Position numbers and translations under genes: made by a program | The notes under the pieces: model-generated | Told to the model about the DNA's origin: nothing | What the model saw: the letters and a program-made list of their open reading frames with translations, nothing else | Database searches by the model: none | Shown here: piece after piece, positions 10,650 through 23,900 of the stretch | How positions within the stretch are numbered: the first letter of the stretch is position 1 | Layout of the letters: each line of letters starts with the position of its first letter | Assembly (NCBI GenBank): GCA_964017195.1 | Contig: OZ024900.1 | Span: 32,194,641 to 32,258,640 of the forward strand | Origin: Siderastrea radians | Taxonomy: Eukaryota; Cnidaria; Anthozoa; Scleractinia; Rhizangiidae | Length of the DNA: 64,000 bases | Direction of reading: 5' to 3'

Positions 10650-12365
10650 GGCGGTGACGTAGGCTTAAGCCAAAGGCTTACTCGTAAGTAATGCACCACG
10701 TTACTTTGAGAATGAGTGACTATGCTGTATCTTACATCACGTCACATGTGGGAATAAGAGTCACTTTCATGTAGGTTACATAACGTCACGTTACTCATCT
10801 TACATCTCTTGCGTCGCCTTACTACACTTCCGGTGCGTACGGGAATGGCCGGTCAGGGACTGGTGCCTAATGGGATAAACTGAAGGTCACAGTAGCTAAT
10901 TTATAAGGGATTTTTCGAAAATCCTTTTGTCATTTCACCCTTCGAATTTGACCATACAGTTGAAGGTTTAGCTCAAAAAGTTATGAATTAACGTCAAGCC
11001 TCTTGGTTTAAAGGAACACAAGTAATTACTTTGTTTCAAACCGCCATTATTTAATTTGAAAAAAAAATCATACTTTGCTTTTTTAAACAAATAAGGAATT
11101 ACGTGGTGAAATGTCTTCTATCAAATACGGACTGAAATGATACAAATACCATTTACTTTAGGTTTAACCTCACTGCGCCTTACATGAAGTATGAGATGTT
11201 GTGATACATCTTACATCGTCTCGGCTCCCAAGTTCGGAGTTGTAGCTCTTCATGCCTTAAACTGAGTGATTTCAACTAGATAAAAGATAAACAAAATGGC
11301 CTTGAGGCACACAGAAGTATAGAAATGAAATGACTCGTGTGAAGGATAGCCGATTATCTTGTGTAAGGCCATGAAAGTCAAATTTACTGTATAGTGATGC
11401 TCAGCAAATTTGTAATTGATATGTAGCTAGGATTTTATGATAATTGAATGATAAAAACTGTTTTATAAAACCAAAGGAAAAATATATAGTTTTGATAATT
11501 TTTTTGGTTCGTGTAAACGATACCTACCTTAATTTTAGTTTGGGGATTGAGGAGGTTAATCAAACATAGTCTGTTAAAAATTGCAATGGTGGAGAATGAA
11601 AAAGAAACGCTAAGTAATGCAGAATAAAGGAAAATGTCAACAAAGGGACGTGACCACCAAATTCTCAGAAATGTGTGCAAACGACAGGAAAGAAATAATT
11701 ATTACCTTTTAATTAGGAGATTTTTTAATATTAATGTAATTAGACTTTTTTATGTTTTGAGTTTTGCTTTGACTGCGGCTTCTGTTCAGTTACAGACTCG
11801 TACCCAGTCGCCACTTATTTATTCCTTTTCGCATTGGAATATGGGAAGGCGATCAATGCACCGCGCAAAGCCTTTCTTCCGTCCTTCCCTTGATGCACCA
11901 CGAACTCCTCAAATCCTACCCATAAACCACAACGCGACAAGAGAAGCGACTGGGTATGAATCTGGTACAGCTATTCCCTCTCTCCTAGATCCAAGCCTTA
12001 TGTATGTGTGCTTTTAACATTTGTGTCTTTTGATAACATTTACTGAAGAAATTTGCAAGAATGACCATTTAGAAACACTGAGCAGTATTCTCCAGTGGCA
12101 CACTGAAAGGTCGCTAGGCTCGAAAGTTAAAGGAGCTACGTCACGGATAACGCAACTTGAAAAAGCTGGCAAGTTTTTTCAAGTTTGTCATTCGTAATCC
12201 GTCTTAATCTCCCTCAGTTGTAACCATCCTTGTTTAGTTTTGGTTAATTATTACTTCTTTGGTGTTTTTCTACCTTAGGAAACTATTATTTTGAGGTTTC
12301 CGTTAATGAGAAAATAATTTTGTCAGATTAGAAAAATGAATGAAAATGCTGTGACATAGTTCCTT

Positions 12366-12632
12366 TAAGAACCACCTTGTACAGCATAATAAACAGCACC
12401 AGAGGAAAGAACTGTTCAGTAGCTTTTATTTGAATGGTCACACTTTAGGATTTCATCCACAGACTCAAAAGTTAGAACCACCTTGTACAGCATAGTAAAC
12501 AGCACCACAGGAAAGTACTGCTCAGTAGCTTTCATTTGAATGGTCACACTTTAGGATTTCATCCACGGAGTCAAAGGTTAGAACCACCGTGTACAGCATA
12601 AAAAACAGCACCACAGGAGGTACTGCTCGATA
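12366..12632 (+). repeat. 106-bp family, about 2.5 units
   Basis: Two full units and a partial one with the same phrases as the 6.9-kb array (AGAACCACCTTGTACAGCAT, GGAAAGTACTGCTCAGTAGC), again about 106 bp apart. The units are more diverged than in the main array. Intergenic. Confidence 0.9.
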
Positions 12633-14269
12633 AATTTAATAAGAATTTCGTCCACAATTTCAAAAGTAATTGTCATTACGTTCCCAAGCTTTGAATCTAG
12701 GAGATGTGGGGATACCATTGGTTCTACAAGCGGTGCATTTTTTTGTGTGTGTTAACACTCTATAAGTTCAGAAGTAGGAATACATTCGTCAGTTGTTTGA
12801 CTAGTTTGACTAACTTATTGGTTATTTTTAGGTGTTTATAAATTGTTAATTAGACAAGAGTCCAACAAGGGCAGGAGCTTTATAGAGCGCTTTATGTTTT
12901 TAAAGATTATGCACTTTTTGTTACTTAATATCTTTGGAAATACAATGGTTTGTCAGCCTGTTTAGGATGTAACGTCGAAACGTCATGTTCTTATCGCTGA
13001 TTTCTATCTTCAAAGGCCAGTAAAATTTCAAGAGTCGCAGTGGTATGTTTAATAACCATTCATCGCTACTGATACCTTTTGCAATATAAGATCATGTGAG
13101 CCCTTTCTTGCACACAAAACTAGTAAATAAAGTTGTGGCGGTAGGAGAATAAGTACGAATTTGTATGTTCGCCCGGCGGCACATAGGTTGATCTACTCGC
13201 AAGTAAGTTGCAATTTTAGTTTGTTTTGTGTTTATATGATTTTGTTGGCCTTTTGTTTTGTATGAACGAGAAAGTCAAATATCTTTTGTGTCTTTTATTA
13301 GGGCGGTCAAAACTGATCATTTCGGAAAGAAACTAAAGCGGTTACGAAAGTTAAGTTTCTGTTTTAATATTAATATAGCCTATTTTCTTTCTTGTAGTAA
13401 GTTCAATATACTTATGATTATTGCACTTTGTATTCGACTTTGTGTCTAGTCTCTTCCATGAAATATTAACCGGTATCCAAGATAAGAAGTCTATAAATAT
13501 CCATATCGCTAATTCGTTCTTGATATCTTTGCCCTCTTTCGCACTAATCTGTTACATTACAAGATAAATTTTCGGTTTATAGCTGTCGAAATTACAGCAA
13601 ATATATCAGCTTTATTTCATGTGAAAAGTAAGCAGTGTGGACTAATTAAATTAGAAATTATCAGAAATGATTTCTCGTCAGTGTTAGTCTGAAGTCTGAA
13701 TAAATTAAGATATCTTATTGTTTCAGTTTTTATAATTTGAATTTTGATCGAAGTTTTGACGTAAAGCTCTCGTAGAGGGGATAACAACTTGATACCGAAA
13801 ACGAAGATTTTGATTCTACCATGACTACTGGCCATGTACAGACGAGAGCAGATCGAAGGATAAAATTACGAACTTGAGCCAAAAATTGAAGAAGTGATAA
13901 ATAAATAAAATCCACCTGCCGTTGCTAGCTGATAAAAAGAGTTCTGCGTGAGTTTAGTAACGATCAATTGGAGACTATCCGACTTACAAGTACCTAGTGG
14001 TTTTTCCAGCTTAGCTTTCAAGTTTGAAGTGGTCTTCAATTGAAACCACCGGGGGATAAAGTGGTGTCTAACGGTTTGAGGGCAGTTGGTCGTCGACTTC
14101 TTAAGTGAAAATCCGTGGGCGGTTTTTTAAACAAATTGGTTTTAATGTTAAGGTGAGCTTGGCAAGTGAACTTTGCAATTCAAAGAAGACTTGCCTGATC
14201 ACGGAACAGACACTGTTTCATCTCCCAATTTCAAGTAAATTGTATTGGATTTACAAGCTGGAGCATTGA

Positions 14270-15283
14270 ATGGCTACTCCATCGCGTAAGCCCAGGAACT
14301 GGAACATCTACTCTACGCATTACAGTCCGGCAAACTCTTCAAACACGTCTAGCCAACGAACAAGCTTAGATCACGACGACCGTACTTCTATCAAAAGTCC
14401 GTGCTCAGAGTATTTACCTTACGGTCGACAACGCTCCGTATTTCCCTATGGTATTGTAAGTGAATACGACCTAAAAGATGCGCGTATTAGCGCAGAAACT
14501 AACGATAAAATCCATCCAGGGAAACTAGCTTCGAAGTGGAGAAGCTCGCCTTGTTTGGGCCAGTCTTCAAGTACTGCGAGGTGGGGATGGAAGATGTTGC
14601 AGACATCATCGCCTGGTCTTACTTCTGTAGAAAGTAAATCGACCGGGGAAACGAAAGAACGAAATCGACGTTTTCGTAGGCGAATGCACAGTTGTCCTAG
14701 TACACCAGTCAATGACTTTCTTTGCGTTGAAGTTCCTAAATTGTCTTCTATTATGGTCCAAGCGCAACCAGTCTCCCTTGTTAGCCGGCCGTTACAGCCT
14801 TTAGTGCCCACTAAGTTAAAAACAACTCCTACATCTACGGGAAGTACGCGCCGTCCGCGCCCGGCGAGCGTTAATTCATTTGAGCGACCGAAGAGAACTA
14901 CCATTGACAGTGAATCAAAAGGCAGCGAGGACAAAGATATTTCAAAGACCTTATCGGAAATCAAAATCGAGGATGGCGTTATTTTTATTGAAAATGGGAA
15001 AGCTATAGATCTCCGAAAGGACAAATTGGGTAAAAAACACAAGCTGAAACACAGTGAAGCTGTCAAGAGCCATAGTTACCGCGAATTTCAAGATGCGATG
15101 CAGAAGTTCGAAGACGCTCAGCTCAACTTAGAAGGGAAAGTGAACGCTAAAGCGAAGACTTTTGAGACGCTGGATAAAGAGCAGGAATTTTTTAATGAGC
15201 ATGTTCAAACTCAGTTCTTGGACTTACTGTCGTCTGTCAAAGAGAGACGAAAGAAGAACAAAGGGAAAAAGTATCGATGTTGA
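14270..15283 (+). CDS. Orphan intronless gene, 337 aa, basic and Ser-rich
   Basis: Single uninterrupted frame with ATG at 14270 and TGA at 15281. I do not recognise it. Residues 1-230 are Ser/Thr/Arg/Pro-rich and look disordered; no signal peptide or membrane segment is visible. Residue 141 lies in RRRMHSCPSTP, a match to the 14-3-3 pattern RxxSxP. Residue 200 lies in RPRPASVNSF, a basophilic kinase-type RxxS site. Residues 262-325 are rich in E, K, Q and L and could form a coiled coil, followed by a lysine/arginine tail (KERRKKNKGKKYRC) that could act as a nuclear localisation signal. Base composition is less AT-rich than the flanks and no frame disruption occurs over 1 kb, which supports a real gene. 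The absence of introns suggests a retrocopy or a lineage-specific gene. A piece of the 106-bp repeat family starts about 13 bp after the stop. Confidence 0.75.
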   Translation: MATPSRKPRNWNIYSTHYSPANSSNTSSQRTSLDHDDRTSIKSPCSEYLPYGRQRSVFPYGIVSEYDLKDARISAETNDKIHPGKLASKWRSSPCLGQSSSTARWGWKMLQTSSPGLTSVESKSTGETKERNRRFRRRMHSCPSTPVNDFLCVEVPKLSSIMVQAQPVSLVSRPLQPLVPTKLKTTPTSTGSTRRPRPASVNSFERPKRTTIDSESKGSEDKDISKTLSEIKIEDGVIFIENGKAIDLRKDKLGKKHKLKHSEAVKSHSYREFQDAMQKFEDAQLNLEGKVNAKAKTFETLDKEQEFFNEHVQTQFLDLLSSVKERRKKNKGKKYRC

Positions 15284-17299
15284 AGAAGATCATTCACTCT
15301 GCAAGATGGTTCTAACTTTTGAGCCTGTGGATGAAATCCTTACAGTACGTCAATTCGATAAAAAGCTACTGCGGAGCGAAGCCTTCTTCCTGTGGTAAGC
15401 CTTCGAAGCGAAGCCTGTGAAGCCTTCTTCCTTCTTCCTGACTTTTGAGTCTTGGGTAAAATCCTTTATTACTCACTTTACTGACTAAATACGTGCGAAA
15501 AGAAGTCATTTTGGGGAAAACTGCAAAGTTTAAAACACTTAAAATTGGTTAAAATTGACACTTAAGCTTAGGTGTCAAACATGACTTTATTCACGCACTC
15601 GTTTGAATTGCGAAATTTTGTGGTTTTTTTCAAATAAATTTTTCATAGTATTAAACAAAAGAATTTGAAAGGCATTTGTAATTTTATTTCTAAAACCTAC
15701 AAATCTTTTCCAGTCTGGTCTACATGCAAAGCAGTACTAGGGGATATATTGTTGAGTGATCTTGAAAAATGAAAGAGTTTACATTTTTAGTAAGAATATA
15801 TTTAAATTAACAGCGTGGTGTTAAAGTCAGGGACATAAATTCTTTTTGTTGAACACAGCAAGTGTGTGAATACTTAAGTAGTTTTTGCTATAAATTATTA
15901 AGGCTGAGGTAAATATAGAATTCAGCTTCCCAGCGATAAGTGTCTCTGAAGTGCAATAAATTCTACTCGCCCCACGCAAAGTGATCCTGAATCTGCAATC
16001 CAGCAAATTATTGCCGCTAAAATCCGGAATCCACGGCTTTGAAATCCGCAATCCACTGAGCTTCTGGAATCCGGAATTCAACAGATGGAATCCCGAATCT
16101 AGATAACTGGAATTCGAATCTTGAATCCCTGTACTACTGGAATCGAGTCAACAGAGTCCGGATCCCACAATGTAGAATCCGGAATCCAGGCGCCTTGGAT
16201 ACCTTACACGGGGCGACTCTTTGTTAGTTTCATTTATGGTATGAAAAAGGAAGCTCAAATCATGCGCATGACATGAAATTTTTGGAATGCACAAACGTAC
16301 GGCCTCGTGCAACCTCTTGGGGGTAATCACTCGGCCCTAGAAAATGTGACAGAAAAAAGATATTAAAAAGCAACAACAGCCGTTGAGTAAGTTTCAAACC
16401 CAGGAAAGGAAAGATAAGGCGAGGTAGACGGGATTCATTCTTTCACTGGTTCCTCTGTCAGATAATTGTTTTTAAATCGTGCCATTAATTTGTTTTCTAC
16501 GAAAGTAGGCAGCTTGATCAGCTACACGTCAGGTGACGGTACTCTATATGCATGCTAGTATGAAGCCCTTACCCAGGTGACTTTCGCATTTTATAACTTC
16601 ATTTGGTGCGTGTCATGAACCGGGGGGAGACGGGTGTTGTCCATTCTACTAAGAGTGTGGGCCCTGGACCAGACTCTCACTTTTTTCCAAAGTGCTAACT
16701 CCCATACAAGAAACAGAAGGTGAAACACAACTTCGTACAGAAAAACACTTCACACAGATCAGCCCTGTACAGACCCGATGCTATATTCGATCCCATTTTC
16801 TGATCCGAATGCGGTACTGTCCAAACGAAGGAAATCTAACCATGTTTTGCGCAAAACATTTTTGCATCTACGAAAGATTTTAGATTGAATTTATTTGTTT
16901 GACTAGTATAGCAAACTCACAGAATCTAAAAACTGGCGAGATGCCGCCATCTGAAGTTTCCATCTGGGGCTGTTTGAATTTTAATTAAATGCTTTACTGA
17001 TCACATGCACGCAACAACAGCTACAGTAGAATAAAATAAAAAGGTAAGTTCTATATTCTCAGTTCAATTACACTTCCAGTTTTCATACTTTGTAAATTTT
17101 AATTTGAAAAAAGTATAAAATCATTTGAGCTGTAGTCCGCATTTTGTGCCGCAGTCCGCAGTCCCTAGTCCATCCATAGTTTCTCCCCTCATTCTGATCG
17201 GAATAGGAACCAGGCTTACTCGACAAAATGGTGGTTTAGCCGAGGGGACGTACGTATTACCACCAGCAGTATTAAAATTTGGTTATAATTCTGGACCAA
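15284..17299. other. Intergenic region, orphan gene to RBBP9
   Basis: Contains a fragment of the 106-bp family at 15296-15350 (GGTTCTAACTTTTGAGCCTG) and a second diverged piece at about 15440. An AATCCGGAATCC-rich stretch lies at 15985-16195. AAATAAATTT near 15632 could supply a poly(A) signal for the orphan gene. No gene is supported; the short frames here are unconvincing. Confidence 0.6.
15985..16195. repeat. GGAATCC-type degenerate simple repeat
   Basis: Many tandem-like variants of AATCCGGAATCC, AATCCGCAATCC and AATCTAGATAAC over about 200 bp. The period is irregular and no coding signal is seen. Confidence 0.75.
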
Positions 17300-20049
<2,750 letters not shown>

Positions 20050-20927
20050 GATAAATCTTGTTTGTTGGCAGGGAAGCTCACAAACTGACTAGCGGTGCAG
20101 AAGGAGTCTATTTTTCAAAAGGCTTATCATGGGAGTGTGTGTGTGCCAAAAACAAAAAAAAATTGGAAGCAAAACAATGAAACTAAAACAGCTAGGTCAC
20201 TTTTATTAACATTCTGTTTCAAATAGAACAGTAACTGGGTTGAACTATTGTGTAATTCAGTCTGCTTGCTATCAAATATATTCTGCAGAAAAAGGTTTCT
20301 GTAGAAAACCAAACTCTTTTAAAAAAATTCAAGTCTATAAAACAAAGAAAATCATAAGTGCAGCAGAGGATTGGAGCATAGATTTTGAGAATTTTATCTG
20401 TGCATTTTCTTGATGTGTGGTTATTTGTTGGAGAAGATATTGGTATCAGACAGATGAGATAGTGTTTCAAAGAAGATCAAACATGTTGAATTTTTTTTCC
20501 AAAAAACTCTGCTCTGTAGAATATGGGAAATAATAAAGAGAAATTCCAAGCTTCGTTAGCCAAATTGTTCGACAAAAAATCCCATTACCAATAATTTTGT
20601 GCACTCTGGTCATTTTTGTCACAATCTATCAAACATGAAAGAGCATGATATATCAGGATTTCCTGCACTGAGAAGAGAGTTGACATTCATGAAATGAAAT
20701 GACATTCATTTGGCAATAGCCCTTTTCACAGTTGCATTTTTCATTTGCATTACCATGTATTTGAAAGTGAATGTGAGGCAATTTTGGGTAATTGTGCACT
20801 TTTGCTCGAAATTGCCTTACATCCACATTCAAATACATTGTAATGCAAATGAGAAAAGTTAACTGTGAAAAGGGCTATTGCTTAATCATTGAACTTAAAT
20901 TTAATTAAATCCAAGAACAATTTTTGT
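20050..20927. other. Convergent 3' region of RBBP9 and the OB-fold gene
   Basis: Contains the two 3' UTRs and a foldback MITE at 20714-20880. AATAAA at 20532 (+) and TTTATT at 20202 (a minus-strand AATAAA) suggest the transcripts may overlap tail to tail; this is inference. Confidence 0.5.
20714..20880. mobile_element. Short foldback MITE
   Basis: CAATAGCCCTTTTCACAG at the left and CTGTGAAAAGGGCTATTG at the right are exact inverted complements (18 bp), with further complementary sequence inside (TTGCATTACCATGTATTTGA against TTCAAATACATTGTAATGCA). 167 bp, 48 bp beyond the stop codon of the minus-strand gene, so probably within its 3' UTR. Confidence 0.85.
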
Positions 20928-23900
20928 CTAACTTTTTAGACAAATAGCATCAATCTGATGCCTTCCTTTAAATGTTGAAATACCAAACACGCATTCTTGT
21001 GCTAAAACAGATTCTAGAACCTGTTCCTGACTAGCCTTGACATGTTCAGCAAACTGTGATGCTGTTGTCTGTAGCAGCTGTTCTGCTGTCTGATCTGTCA
21101 AACATGCCACTAAGCTGCTGTGGGAGTCATGCAACTCAAGACTCAAGTTGTATTGCCACCTCCAGTACATGGATGGAGATTTCTGTGAGGAAAAACAAAC
21201 AAACAAAAACATTAATTTGGTTTGTAACCACATTCCTTACATTGTGCTTGGTGGGAGAGTCACTCAGGCCACAGGTCAACCACATGGCTGGTGCTTAACT
21301 CCACAGGATACCCACATCACTGGTGCTTAGCTCTTTTCTGTCTCCTGGATGGGATGCTAGCCCATGACAGGGTTACCAGCAGGATTTTGTCATGTTTCCA
21401 TTATGGTTCAACAGTACCCATTTGTACATGTGGGTGGAGAGAAACACTGTGAAGTAAAGTTTCTCCTCTAAGGAAACACGCAACAGCTGAGACCAGACTT
21501 CACCCTTTCAGTTATCATGGAATAAACATCAAACTCATAAACTTACTTTAAGTAGTGAAAAATTATATGCAGTAAAAAATAAAGGCCCTGTGTAGTAACT
21601 GAACCCTGCTTTTCGCATGTTGCTGGGATTTCTGTGATGCCATTTCTGGTTAATCTTGTTCCCAGATCTTCCACCGCCAAAATTTCATTAGACACAAGTG
21701 GTACCTTACTAGTAAGGCTCACATGTAGAAGAGAAGAGAGCATGTCACAAGCAATGTGCTAAAAAAGGCAGGCAATAGGGACTGTGATAGGGGTATAAGT
21801 TGTGCTTAGAACATTAACCACCTAGGCACTTGGTAGTTCTCATTCTATATGGGAAGTCATACTCATTTGAGGGATTCCAATAATGAATGAGTGATTGAGT
21901 CTCTGGGAAGCACAAGGCATAATGCTCCACAAAAAGCCTTATTAAGGTGTATAAGCCCAGGGCTTATGGCCTGCTTGAAAGATTTTAATGTAAAAAAAAA
22001 AACAAAGAAACAAACAAAAAATAGGCTTTAAGCTCACCAGTTTACCAGGTTTGTTAGGCATTTCATTCAAGTGAGTAGTGCCGCATTTCGTACAGGAAAA
22101 CTGTCCTGAGCAACCATTCACTTCACCATGGCATGCTACATGAACTCTGATCACATGACTGCTACCAACACTGTTGACTTGTGTGATGACAGCTTGACAC
22201 ACACAGTTATTGTACTTGACGACATCTTTGATGGGGACGGCAGACAACAGGCACTTAGTAGCCAGCCAGCCAGTCATTGCACTGATATTCCAAATCCTTC
22301 CACCGTTGCTTGTTTCTAGGATGAGGGTACTCGATGAACTAGATCCTGCAAGAACAATGTTGCAATATTTGTAGGTACCAGAAATGTCAGCAGGTTACTT
22401 AAGAGAGTGAGAGCAAGGGGCTTAAAAAAAGAAAAAAGGTTCAAATCAGAGTGTTTCCTAACTGCTGGCCCACCTTACTTTGGTTTCTTTACCATGAACC
22501 AACCAGAAAAACCAGTACATGTATTGTGTAGTTCCAGAAAATATCCATACTCCCCCAACAGAAGGTTTTTTGTTTTGCACTCCCCCTCCCCCAAAGAAAT
22601 TCCAGTTTAGCCAGGGTTCAAAATAAAATCAGAGCTTTCAGCCTGAATTTGACGGCTTTTTTTCTCAAGGCTGATTTTTAGCCGGCTGTCAACAAGAATG
22701 AACAAGCACCTATCCGAAGTATGGAATAAAATGTTGACATGCCAAACACGGCTCATATGCTCGTGCTAATGTGTTTGTATGTTTCTCTTAGGAATGGTTG
22801 ATTTTTAATTAAGTGCCGTTTGCTCATAAGGATGTTCTTAAAATTAGGCACAGCTGGGTGGTACTTTGTTACGAAAGGCTGAATTTTTTTCCGCACTGTC
22901 TTTCTTTGTTGAAGTGCCGACTTCCTTTCACTGAATTTGACCTCGGACGTTATTCTTTCTACCAGACTGTTGGGGTAGTCTCTCGCACGGAGATGTGTTT
23001 TGAATTGGGTGATATTCTCCATCACTGAGGAGTTTGTTCTTAGAATTCCTAGGGCTTCACCTTTGAAAAACCCTTTTCTAACCCCTGGTGGGAGGCAGAA
23101 AGAGAAGTGAGCGTGCTGGAAAGTTTCTGTGGGCTTGAAATGTGTGCGGATGTCGAGGATTGCTTGCTTGTTAAATCTTTCGCCTTTGAAAACAGTAGTA
23201 TCCAGGAAGTTTATTTCTTTGTCTGGGATTTCAGCCGTAAATTTAATTGTCGGGTGGTGACTGTTTGCTAGGACAATAAACTCTTCTATCTCCTTCACCA
23301 GTTTGTCAACATTCCACGGCGAGAATAGGTCATCGATGTATCTTTTCCACTCAAGTGGCAGAATAGTGTAGAACATTGTTTGACTAAACGTGTGGCGTTA
23401 TGCTTAGCCCGATCAGTGTCTCTCTTTGATATAGATTTATCAGATTTTGTTCTTCGCAACTTATCATTGTTGCGTTCAACACGGCGATAACAAAACTTGG
23501 TTAGTGCGCCTATGAATTTTCGGTCGGCCTTTCTCTTTGTGGAGTGTATTTCTGTCTTAAACTCCTCGTCAGGAGTGATGTTTGCTTTTGGGACATAGCG
23601 CAAGTCTCTTGGGCTTGTGCCCTTTTCTGTGCGGGCCTGAAGTTTAACTGTCTACGTTTCTGACTGCTCAATCTTTCACTTGAGCATGGAAATCTCGTCG
23701 ACGGCGGACTGGCAGAGTCGCTTGCTGGCGTTTCACAAATTAGATCAGGCCTTTGAAAATGATAAATACCGCAACAGACACTGATTTTCAGCGCGACGGT
23801 ACATTTCCTTTGGTCTCCAGCAAATTAAATTCGACGAGAAGGCAAAAGCACACGAAAACAGCGATAAGGTGCTAAGTGAAACAGGATCGAAGACGCATTG

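Larger units (their letters stand above)
9803..11220 (+). repeat. Degenerate repeat of GAGAGACACTTTGATGTA-type units after RAP1GDS1
   Basis: At least nine diverged copies of a phrase like GAGAGACACTTTGATGTA followed by TTACATCACGTCACATC. They start near 9803, 9898, 9956, 10012, 10248, 10303, 10711, 10756 and 11191. Spacing is irregular (45-400 bp). The first copy overlaps the RAP1GDS1 stop codon. Probably 3' UTR and downstream sequence built from an old tandem repeat. Confidence 0.65.
9804..14269. other. Intergenic region between RAP1GDS1 and the orphan gene
   Basis: Holds the degenerate ACATCA repeat zone, a LINE fragment at 10392-10649 and 106-bp-family units at 12366-12632. The rest (about 10860-12360 and 12640-14200) is AT-rich and I see no supported gene in it. 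The frame at 11634-12017 has no recognisable domain. The last few hundred bases before 14270 presumably hold the orphan gene's promoter and 5' UTR, but no motif stands out. Confidence 0.6.

Noticed and set aside
11634..12017. 127-codon + frame as a possible gene
   Set aside because: AT-rich start, no recognisable domain, no splice partner; chance frame more likely.
14446..15066. 206-codon minus frame
   Set aside because: Antisense shadow of the orphan gene at 14270-15283.
21543..21743. Extra exon for the OB-fold gene (frame with EDLGTRLTRNGITEIPATC)
   Set aside because: A direct splice from 22038 to 21182 joins in phase and completes the DBD-C-like fold; the 21.6-kb frame looks like repeat sequence.
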